From JBEVMS01 sp040508515 (GTDB lineage: Bacteria > Pseudomonadota > Gammaproteobacteria > Xanthomonadales > Rhodanobacteraceae): a DNA stretch of 5,419 nucleotides. The position numbers and the translations under genes are program-made. A model generated the notes under the pieces. It was not told the origin of the DNA, made no database searches, and saw only the letters and a program-made list of their open reading frames with translations. The DNA lies in assembly GCA_040508515.1 (NCBI GenBank), contig JBEVMS010000339.1:1-5419 (forward strand), read 5' to 3'. Numbering within the stretch: position 1 is the stretch's first letter; every line of letters begins with the position of its first letter. Below, piece by piece: positions 1-5,093 of the stretch.

Positions 1-23
1 GCGATCAACAACAGCCGGCGCAT
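1..23 (-). CDS. possible start of a minus-strand gene running off the left edge (partial)
   Basis: On the minus strand an ATG at 23-21 opens a frame reading MRRLLLI up to the window edge. An Arg-Arg pair followed by a run of Leu and Ile looks like the beginning of a signal peptide or a membrane-anchored protein. The upstream sequence has only a weak purine stretch (AGG about 9 bases before the ATG), and only seven codons are visible. The AT-richer stretch behind it would suit a promoter region. The product cannot be named, and this may be chance. Confidence 0.2.
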
Positions 24-483
24 CGCACTTGGCCTATATTGGGCCTGCGAAAACTTACGAAAAATCATGATCTTCCACGTCCCCAGAGCGAGTGAATCAA
101 GCGTGGCCGGGGACTCTAGGTGGACGATTTGACAACTTTGTTGCAATAACTCCGATGCCAGCCGGAGGATTTGGCGGGGTAATTTTAACGCGCGCTCCCG
201 GAGGCTTGATCGACAAAGCTTTTTTATCTTTTGGACGTCTGGAAGTAAAAACGATTCACCCAAAAAAACCGTAAACCCCAAAGCATAAGCTAAGGAATGG
301 CATGGGTTTTCTTACTTCTTTTAACCGCCAGATAGCCCGCTCGCGCCACGCCTTGCCATCACGCCCCACGCCAGGGCGTACAAAGATGCGAATGCCGCTA
401 TGGCCAATCGCGGACGGTGTCGGCGTTTAGCCCCACCCAGTTCCGACCCTGCCCACCGTGCCGGTCCGCCCATCGAAGATCAA

Positions 484-499
484 CGCCACGGCCGTGGCG
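484..499. repeat. 16-base perfect palindrome
   Basis: CGCCACGGCCGTGGCG is its own reverse complement with no spacer. It lies 45 bases beyond the stop codon of the small minus-strand gene at 544-765. It is not followed by a T-run on either strand, so it does not look like a standard intrinsic terminator. It could be a protein binding site, a processing hairpin at the 3' end of the small-gene transcript, or a chance product of high GC content. Confidence 0.6.
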
Positions 500-543
500 G
501 CATCCCGCAGCATCGACCGCCCGTGCCAACAGCGCAGCACGAT

Positions 544-765
544 TCAGAGCGCTTCAGTCCAGGTGGTTTCAATGTCCCGCCGTACCACCGCATCCAGCGC
601 ATCGCCGGTCAAGCCGTTCGGGTCATGCAGCAGCCCATGCCGCATGCCGGCGAAGTCGCCTTCATGGCGAAACGTCGCCGTCCACCGCACGCGCGTGCTC
701 CCGGCAAAGTCGTAATCGCCTTCGTAGGTGAATCCATTCCTCGTCTTGCCGGAGACCGATGACAT
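544..765 (-). CDS. small hypothetical protein, 73 residues
   Basis: Function unknown; I do not recognise the family. The protein begins MSSVSGKTRNGFTYEGDYDF and ends IETTWTEAL. Alternating aromatic, charged and small residues over positions 10-50 (TRNGFTYEGDYDF, RVRWTATFRHEGDF) suggest several beta strands. A C-terminal helix is suggested by residues 50-70 (LTGDALDAVVRRDIETTW). There is no signal peptide, membrane segment or cysteine, so a small soluble cytosolic protein is likely. From the ATG onward the third codon positions are GC-rich, as in the neighbouring genes. A GTG start nine codons upstream (792) has a better-placed AAAGGA motif, but its extra codons are poor in G or C at the third position, so I prefer the ATG at 765. 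The gene lies 87 bases downstream of the 69-residue gene on the same strand, and the two may be co-transcribed. Confidence 0.6.
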   Translation of the reverse strand: MSSVSGKTRNGFTYEGDYDFAGSTRVRWTATFRHEGDFAGMRHGLLHDPNGLTGDALDAVVRRDIETTWTEAL

Positions 766-852
766 GGCTGAAGCCTGTGCAGGAATGTGCACCCAGCATA
801 ATCCTTTAGCGCGTCCGCCGGGGGTGAATGCCTGCCGTCCCGCCCGGGCCGG

Positions 853-1062
853 TTACTGCACCTGTGCCAACACCTTTTCGCCAGCAGCCAGGGCGGCCGT
901 CAGCGCCGCCTCATGCGTCGGAAAACTCCCGCTGACGATCACCGGATCGCCACGCACGCCCTCGGCGTTCTCCACGGTGTAACTGGCCTGGAACACTGGG
1001 ACGCCTTGCGTACCCGATTCGCTGCTCACCTGCGGATGAATGCGATAACGACGTGCGTTCAT
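853..1062 (-). CDS. small hypothetical protein, 69 residues
   Basis: Function unknown. The protein starts MNARRYRIHPQ and has an acidic to neutral middle with probable beta strands (VFQASYTVENAEG, DPVIVSGSF, about residues 22-47). It ends in an Ala-rich amphipathic helix (THEAALTAALAAGEKVLAQ, about 49-67). This strand-strand-strand-helix layout is common in small soluble stress-type proteins, but I cannot assign a family. No signal peptide, membrane span or cysteine is present. The start is well supported: AAGGAGGT lies seven bases before the ATG. Longer in-frame versions reaching back to 1167 lack such support. The gene is divergent from the YghA-type dehydrogenase across a 393-base gap and lies upstream of the 73-residue gene on the same strand, possibly in one transcript. 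Confidence 0.75.
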   Translation of the reverse strand: MNARRYRIHPQVSSESGTQGVPVFQASYTVENAEGVRGDPVIVSGSFPTHEAALTAALAAGEKVLAQVQ

Positions 1063-1069
1063 GCGGTCT

Positions 1070-1077
1070 ACCTCCTT
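1070..1077 (-). promoter_or_regulatory. strong Shine-Dalgarno site of the 69-residue gene
   Basis: Read on the minus strand this is AAGGAGGT, an eight-base match to the anti-Shine-Dalgarno end of 16S rRNA, seven bases before the ATG at 1062. It fixes the start and predicts efficient translation. It is by far the best ribosome binding site in the window. Confidence 0.85.
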
Positions 1078-1179
1078 CGGTTGAATCGCCGACACTTCTA
1101 CCGTTCCCATGCCGACGAAGACGTGCCGGCATACGTATGGAAGGGTCGCTCCCGCAGGGTGAAGCACGCATGATCATGT

Positions 1180-1201
1180 GGGCATGCGGGCATGCGGGCA
1201 T
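1180..1201. repeat. GGGCATGC short tandem repeat, 2.75 copies
   Basis: The 8-base unit GGGCATGC occurs twice in full, followed by a partial third copy (GGGCAT) before the sequence diverges. Each unit contains the palindrome GCATGC. It lies 118 bases upstream of the 69-residue gene start and 254 bases upstream of the dehydrogenase start. It may be a simple slippage repeat or a cluster of binding sites. Confidence 0.7.
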
Positions 1202-1223
1202 CGCCACGGTACGACGACGCGTT

Positions 1224-1233
1224 TGGACGTCCA
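1224..1233. promoter_or_regulatory. palindrome TGGACGTCCA, possible operator (copy 1)
   Basis: A perfect 10-base palindrome 222 bases upstream of the dehydrogenase start. The same ten bases recur at 2480-2489 upstream of the ydeP-like gene. A second TTGGACG follows 14 bases after the first, so the half-site is repeated here in direct orientation as well. An operator role is inference only. Confidence 0.3.
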
Positions 1234-1424
1234 TGCTTGGACGCATCGAGCCACGATGCCACCGCATCTTCGCCGCGACGCAGGGAACGTAAGGCATGGG
1301 CCCAAGGACCGTCCTCTTTTCCGCAGGGCACAGCACGCCGCTCGCTCGCGCCATGCCATCGTGTATGCACGCGTGAAGAGGTCGTTCGACATACCTTGAT
1401 GCCGGTTCAACACGAGGCCGCGTA

Positions 1425-1450
1425 TTACTGGACCGCCTTTTTTCCGGTAA
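1425..1450 (+). promoter_or_regulatory. hairpin over the translation start region of the dehydrogenase
   Basis: TTACTGGA (1425-1432) can pair with TCCGGTAA (1443-1450) in RNA: eight pairs, one of them a U-G wobble, around a ten-base loop rich in T. The 3' arm carries GGTAA, the only weak ribosome-binding-like motif before the ATG at 1456. If formed, the hairpin would limit ribosome access. It depends on the transcript starting upstream of 1425, which is not known. Confidence 0.3.
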
Positions 1451-1455
1451 CGACG

Positions 1456-2349
1456 ATGACCCGCCACGCCGCGCTGATTGACCCGACCACCCAATATCCC
1501 GCCCCGCCGTTCGATACACCCAAGCTCAAGGCGCCTGGCCTGGCGGCCGACATGATGCCCAAGCCGGATCACGGCGAAACCAGCTACCAAGGCTCAGGCA
1601 AGCTCACCGGCCGCAAAGCGCTGATCACCGGTGGCGACTCGGGCATCGGGCGCGCGGTGGCTATCGCATTCGCCCGCGAAGGTGCCGATGTGGCGATCAA
1701 TTACACCGAGGCTGAATCGGCCGATGCCGCCGAGGTGATCGCCCTGATCACCCAAGCCGGACGCCGTGCTGAAGCGTTGCCGGGCGACCTCAAGAATCCC
1801 GCCTTTTGCCGCGCGCTGGTCAGCCAGGCCCACGCGGCGCTGGGTGGTCTGGACATCCTGGTCAACGTGGCCGGCAAGCAAGTCACCCAGTCCACCATCG
1901 AACAGATCAGCGACGAGCAGTTCGACGAAACCTACAAAACCAACGTCTACGCGATGTTCTGGCTATGCAAGGCGGCGCTGCCGTTGATGCCGCCGGGCGC
2001 CACCATCGTCAACACCGCCTCCATCCAGGCCTATCAGCCGTCTGAAGGCTTGCTGGATTACGCCAGCACCAAGGCCGCCATCGTCGCCTTCACCAAGGCG
2101 TTGTCGAAGCAGGCCATCAAGCAAGGTGTACGTGTCAATGCCGTAGCGCCTGGCCCCGTCTGGACACCGTTGCAACCCAGCGGCGGCCAGACCATGGACA
2201 AGCTGCATGACTTTGGCAGCGGTGTGCCAATGGGTCGGCCTGGGCAGCCGGTGGAATGCGCACCGGTGTACGTGCTGCTGGCTTCGCCTGAGTCGAGTTT
2301 TGTCGTCGGCGAAACCTACGGCGTGACGGGCGGCAACATGCTGCCGTGA
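1456..2349 (+). CDS. yghA: SDR family oxidoreductase, YghA-type, 297 residues
   Basis: A cytosolic short-chain dehydrogenase/reductase that should use NAD(P)(H) to interconvert an alcohol or carbonyl group. E. coli YghA, its closest relative that I can recall, acts as an aldehyde reductase. The N-terminal extension (residues 1-50) carries the family's DPTTQY (9-14) and GETSYQGSGKL (40-50) segments. The Rossmann cofactor loop TGGDSGIG is at 58-65 and NVAG, the NNAG-equivalent, at 137-140. The catalytic set is Asn163, Ser189 (NTASIQAYQ), Tyr202 and Lys206 (YASTK). APGPVWTPLQ (231-240) and the C-terminal GVTGGNMLP also match. The length equals the family norm of about 295. I chose the ATG at 1456 because DPTTQY then lies near the N-terminus as in E. 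coli; upstream in-frame starts at 1399 and 1192 add unrelated sequence. The ribosome binding site is weak. The natural substrate cannot be read from the sequence. Confidence 0.95.
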   Translation: MTRHAALIDPTTQYPAPPFDTPKLKAPGLAADMMPKPDHGETSYQGSGKLTGRKALITGGDSGIGRAVAIAFAREGADVAINYTEAESADAAEVIALITQAGRRAEALPGDLKNPAFCRALVSQAHAALGGLDILVNVAGKQVTQSTIEQISDEQFDETYKTNVYAMFWLCKAALPLMPPGATIVNTASIQAYQPSEGLLDYASTKAAIVAFTKALSKQAIKQGVRVNAVAPGPVWTPLQPSGGQTMDKLHDFGSGVPMGRPGQPVECAPVYVLLASPESSFVVGETYGVTGGNMLP

Positions 2350-2431
2350 TGGCGCGCAAACGTCAGCCAACGACCTTAGCGACACACGCGCGATCACGTG
2401 ATGAATGACCGTGTTCACGCCCCTTCGCCGT

Positions 2432-2474
2432 CACGCCATCCATCCAATGGCAACGCGTGGATGGGTGATGCGTG
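2432..2474. repeat. long imperfect hairpin, 15 pairs
   Basis: CACGC plus CATCCATCCA (2432-2446) pairs with TGGATGGGTG (2458-2467) and, after a two-base bulge, GCGTG (2470-2474). This gives 15 pairs, one of them a wobble, around an 11-base loop. It lies 83 bases past the dehydrogenase stop. No T-run follows on the plus strand, so it is not a standard intrinsic terminator. It may protect the mRNA 3' end, act as a REP-like element, or be part of a transcript leader. Confidence 0.5.
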
Positions 2475-2478
2475 GCAT

Positions 2479-2490
2479 ATGGACGTCCAT
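2479..2490. promoter_or_regulatory. 12-base palindrome ATGGACGTCCAT, possible operator (copy 2)
   Basis: A perfect dyad just after the large hairpin and 190 bases before the ydeP-like start. Its core TGGACGTCCA is identical to 1224-1233 upstream of the dehydrogenase, and the match extends to 11 bases (TGGACGTCCAT). Shared control of the two oxidoreductase genes is a hypothesis only. Confidence 0.3.
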
Positions 2491-2634
2491 CCGGGCAAGA
2501 CCCCACTTGATGCACGAAGACCCGCACACCGTGCCGCGCATCGGTTCGACGCGCCACTCACGCTTTCACATCGCTTCGCCCGCATCGGACCGATAAAGCC
2601 ATGGTCCCCATACCCCATGACGGTTATCGCGCTA

Positions 2635-2652
2635 GGCGCGTAGCCACGCGCC
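2635..2652 (+). promoter_or_regulatory. GC-rich stem-loop in the leader of the ydeP-like gene
   Basis: GGCGCGT (2635-2641) and ACGCGCC (2646-2652) form a perfect seven-pair stem with an AGCC loop, 28 bases before the ATG and followed by a run of eight C residues (2654-2661). It does not cover the ribosome binding site. It may stabilise the leader or mark an upstream regulatory structure. Confidence 0.35.
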
Positions 2653-2669
2653 GCCCCCCCCAAACCCGC

Positions 2670-2673
2670 AGGA
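2670..2673 (+). promoter_or_regulatory. Shine-Dalgarno site of the ydeP-like gene
   Basis: AGGA, seven bases before the ATG at 2681, is a short but well-spaced ribosome binding site. It supports this start over the next in-frame ATG at residue 37. Confidence 0.6.
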
Positions 2674-2680
2674 TCGCCCC

Positions 2681-4999
2681 ATGCCATCGAAGACGCACCC
2701 CATCACGCAGGATCACGCCACCGTGACTGAAGAACACAAATCGACGCATGCCGTTGGCCCGGTCGGCGGCTGGGGTTCGCTACGCGGCATGTACAAGGTG
2801 CTGCGTTCGGAACATACGGTGCCCGGCGTGGCGCAGACGCTGATGCGACAAAACAAGACCGGCGGCTACATGTGCACGTCCTGCGCCTGGGGGAAGCCGG
2901 CGCATACGCATCCCTTCGAGTTCTGCGAAAATGGCGCCAAGGCGACGATCTGGGATTTGACGGGCGATCGCTGCACGCCGGAATTCTTCGCCCAGCATAC
3001 GGTTACCGAACTGCGCGACTGGCCCGACTACGATCTGGAAATGCAGGGCCGGCTGACCGCGCCGCTGCGTTACGACGCAGGCTCGGACAAGTACCTGCCC
3101 TGCTCGTGGGACGAAGCCTTCAACGCGATCGGCGCCACGCTGAAAACCCTGAACCCCAAATCGGTGGTGTTCTACGCCTCCGGTAAGGCTGCGCTGGAAC
3201 CGTCGTATCTCTACGCACTGTTTGCGCGCATGTACGGCAACAACAATCTGCCGGACAGTTCCAATATGTGCCACGAAACCACGTCGGTGGCGCTGAAAAA
3301 GGCGATCGGCTCACCGGTGGGCACGTGCGTGCTGGAAGACTTTGAACACTGCGATGCGATCTTCTACTTCGGCCAGAATCCGGGTAGCAACAGCCCGCGC
3401 TTTTTGCATCCGCTGCAGGAGGCGGTGAAGCGCGGCTGCAAGATCATCAGCTTCAATCCCGTGCGCGAACAGGGGCTACTGCGCTTTATCAATCCGCAGA
3501 ATCCCCTGCAGATGCTGAGCGGGCATGCCACCGAGTTGTCGCACATGTATCTGCAGGTCAAACCCGGCGGCGATATCGCCGCGCTGATGGGGCTGTGCAA
3601 GCACGTGCTGGCACGGGATGCCGCCCAGCTTCAAACGGAGGCGCCCGGACTGCTGGATCGCGCGTTTATCCAAGACCATACCCAGGGCTTCGAAACCTTC
3701 GCAGCCGCCGTCCAGGCGACCTCATGGGAAACGATCGAGGCGCATAGCGGCCTCACGCGCAGCGATCTGCAGGCAGCGGCCGAGGTCTATGTCCAGTCTG
3801 AGCGCGTCATCGGCGTCTACGGGATGGGGCTGACCCAGCACGTGCACGGCTCGCAGAGCCTGGGCATGCTGGTCAACCTGCTGATGCTGCGCGGCAACCT
3901 GGGACGCGAGGGCGCCGGCATCTCGCCGGTGCGTGGGCATTCCAATGTGCAGGGCCAACGCACCGTGGGTATTTCCGAGAAGCCCGAACTGGTGCCGTTG
4001 GATCGGCTCGCCGAACAGTTCGATTTCACCCCGCCGCGCGACAAGGGGCTGACCACCGTGGATGCCTGCGCGGGCATCTGCGATGGCACGGTGCGTGGTT
4101 TCATCAGCCTGGGCGGTAACTTCGTGCGCGCCATTCCTGAGCGCGCGCGGATGGAGCAAGCCTGGGCGGAGCAGGAACTGACCGTCTACATCGCCACCAA
4201 ACTCAACCACAGCCACTTGGTGCATGGCCGCACCTCCTACCTGTTGCCCTGCCTGGTCCGCGCCGAGCAGGACCACCAAGCCAGCGGCGAACAGACCGTA
4301 AGCATCGAGGACAGCTTCAGCCACATCCACGCCTCCATCGGCCGGCGCGCACCCGCCAGCGAACACTTGCTCTCGGAAACCGCCATCGTCACCGGCCTGG
4401 CCAAGGCCACCCTGCCCGCGCACCCCAAATGGCGCTGGGACGAATGGACGGCCGATTACCGCAGCGTGCGCAACTTGATCAGCACCACGTATCCCGATTA
4501 CTTCGCTGACTATGAAACGCGCATGCGCGAACCGGGCGGCTTCTATCGCAGCAACCCGGTACGCCAACGCGAGTGGAAGACCGAAAGCGGCAAGGCCGAG
4601 TTCACCACACCCTCCACCCTCAGCGCACTGGGCGTGCCCGCCGCACCAGGGCGGTACCACCTGATCACCATGCGCTCCAACGATCAGTTCAACACCACCC
4701 TTTATGGCTTTGACGATCGCCTGCGCGGATTAAGTGGCTCGCGCATGGTGCTGCTGATCAACCCGCGCGAAATCGAGCGCGCCGGTCTGCGCGAAGGCGA
4801 TGTGGTCGACCTGATCGGCGACGCCGGCGACGACGTTGAACGCCTCGTCACCGGCCTCACGGTCACCGCCTTTAACCTGCCTGACGGTTGCCTGGGTGGC
4901 TACTACCCGGAAATGAATCCGCTGATACCGCTGTGGTATCACGACCAGGCGTCCAAGACACCGGCCAGCAAAGGCGTGCCGGTACGGATTCGACGCTGA
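2681..4999 (+). CDS. ydeP: FdhF/YdeP family molybdopterin oxidoreductase, 772 residues
   Basis: A formate-dehydrogenase-like molybdopterin oxidoreductase alpha subunit, probably cytosolic since no Tat or Sec signal is present. The physiological substrate and electron partner are unknown. In E. coli, YdeP is tied to acid resistance in the EvgA regulon. The N-terminus has GGWGSLRG (29-36). The presumed iron-sulfur region has C65-x2-C68-x13-C82 followed by ENGAK (83-87). SNMCHETTS (194-202) matches the position of the metal-binding Sec/Cys-His pair of FdhF, so Cys197 and His198 are the likely active-site residues. GQNPGSNSPR (231-240), YGMGLTQHVHG (380-390) and RGHSNVQGQRTVGI (418-431) are family signatures of the bis-MGD domains. 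From about residue 655 to the end is the C-terminal molybdopterin-dinucleotide-binding domain (MRSNDQFNTTLYG at 664-676). The length is close to E. coli YdeP (759). No fdhD, partner subunit or cofactor gene is in the window. The gene stands alone between a 331-base leader and a hairpin. Confidence 0.96.
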   Translation: MPSKTHPITQDHATVTEEHKSTHAVGPVGGWGSLRGMYKVLRSEHTVPGVAQTLMRQNKTGGYMCTSCAWGKPAHTHPFEFCENGAKATIWDLTGDRCTPEFFAQHTVTELRDWPDYDLEMQGRLTAPLRYDAGSDKYLPCSWDEAFNAIGATLKTLNPKSVVFYASGKAALEPSYLYALFARMYGNNNLPDSSNMCHETTSVALKKAIGSPVGTCVLEDFEHCDAIFYFGQNPGSNSPRFLHPLQEAVKRGCKIISFNPVREQGLLRFINPQNPLQMLSGHATELSHMYLQVKPGGDIAALMGLCKHVLARDAAQLQTEAPGLLDRAFIQDHTQGFETFAAAVQATSWETIEAHSGLTRSDLQAAAEVYVQSERVIGVYGMGLTQHVHGSQSLGMLVNLLMLRGNLGREGAGISPVRGHSNVQGQRTVGISEKPELVPLDRLAEQFDFTPPRDKGLTTVDACAGICDGTVRGFISLGGNFVRAIPERARMEQAWAEQELTVYIATKLNHSHLVHGRTSYLLPCLVRAEQDHQASGEQTVSIEDSFSHIHASIGRRAPASEHLLSETAIVTGLAKATLPAHPKWRWDEWTADYRSVRNLISTTYPDYFADYETRMREPGGFYRSNPVRQREWKTESGKAEFTTPSTLSALGVPAAPGRYHLITMRSNDQFNTTLYGFDDRLRGLSGSRMVLLINPREIERAGLREGDVVDLIGDAGDDVERLVTGLTVTAFNLPDGCLGGYYPEMNPLIPLWYHDQASKTPASKGVPVRIRR

Positions 5000-5023
5000 C
5001 CGGCGCCGCTCTGCTGGCGCCGG
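5000..5023 (+). terminator. GC-rich hairpin directly after the ydeP-like stop
   Basis: CCGGCGCC (5000-5007) pairs perfectly with GGCGCCGG (5016-5023) around an eight-base loop, starting at the first base after the TGA. The following CGTTGT is only weakly T-rich, so termination may be inefficient, or the stem may instead protect the mRNA 3' end. Its placement makes a transcript-end role likely. Confidence 0.55.
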
Positions 5024-5093
5024 CGTTGTCAGGCCGGCCCGGCAGAGCATCCCGACGCCTGGACTAAGGCGCACCTCGCTCCAGAAGGGAAGG

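Larger units (their letters stand above)
1..543. other. gene-poor left region with a GC-poor islet
   Basis: No convincing complete gene is seen here. By hand count 101-320 is about 47% GC, well below the genes to the right. One plus-strand frame (92-274, GTG start, 60 codons, ending in TAA) is open. It reads as a Gly-rich then basic peptide ending VKTIHPKKP, but it has no well-placed ribosome binding site, and its third codon positions are often A or T, unlike the neighbouring genes, so I do not call it a gene. From about 320 to 543 the sequence becomes GC-rich again and has no supported frame. It holds a 16-base perfect palindrome at 484-499. The islet could be a decayed transferred segment or simply an AT-rich promoter region for a gene off the left edge. 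Confidence 0.5.
1063..1455. other. divergent intergenic region rich in short palindromes
   Basis: This 393-base gap lies between the minus-strand small genes and the plus-strand dehydrogenase, so it should hold promoters for both directions. I cannot fix -35/-10 pairs with confidence. Perfect 10-base palindromes occur at 1130-1139 (CATACGTATG), 1169-1178 (CATGATCATG) and 1224-1233 (TGGACGTCCA). A tandem GGGCATGC repeat lies at 1180-1201, and TTGGACG occurs twice as a direct repeat at 1223-1229 and 1237-1243. Open frames cross the gap on both strands, but none has a credible start signal or a recognisable protein. Confidence 0.55.
2350..2680. other. intergenic leader region of the ydeP-like gene, rich in dyads
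   Basis: This is a 331-base gap with no credible gene: open frames exist on both strands, but their products are low-complexity or Arg-rich and lack start signals. It holds a 10-base palindrome at 2393-2402 (ATCACGTGAT), a large imperfect hairpin at 2432-2474, a 12-base palindrome at 2479-2490, and a GC hairpin at 2635-2652 followed by eight C residues. The size suggests the ydeP-like gene has its own promoter. A small RNA or a regulated leader cannot be excluded. Confidence 0.5.

Noticed and set aside
200..230. Weak stem before a T-run (GGCTT/AAGCT then TTTTT) as a plus-strand terminator
   Set aside because: It has only five pairs including a wobble, and no supported gene lies upstream on that strand.
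92..274. 60-codon plus-strand frame in the GC-poor islet
   Set aside because: It has a GTG start without a usable ribosome binding site, atypical codon usage and no recognised family. It is mentioned only as part of the left region.
427..543. Open in-frame continuation after the TGA of the 73-residue gene (38 sense codons to a TAA)
   Set aside because: It could hint at readthrough or a shortened gene, but the translated stretch shows no protein-like pattern and an open run of this length is ordinary at high GC.
400..762. 120-codon plus-strand frame opposite the 73-residue gene
   Set aside because: Its Pro- and Arg-rich product is typical of a frame antisense to a GC-rich gene, and it has no start signal. 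The minus-strand frame has the better codon pattern.
1192..1455. 88-codon N-terminal extension of the dehydrogenase frame
   Set aside because: The extension is Arg- and Ser-rich, unlike any SDR, and crosses the repeat region. Family alignment places the start at 1456, where DPTTQY falls near the N-terminus.
911..1519. 202-codon minus-strand frame overlapping the 69-residue gene
   Set aside because: It is Arg-rich shadow sequence without a ribosome binding site, and it conflicts with two better supported genes.
2565..2597. TTCACA and GATAAA as a promoter for the ydeP-like gene
   Set aside because: The spacing is 21 bases, too long for a standard sigma-70 promoter, and both boxes are imperfect.
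3722..4660. 312-codon open frame antisense to the ydeP-like gene
   Set aside because: It is a shadow of a GC-rich, strongly supported gene; its translation has no recognisable motif and there is no start signal.
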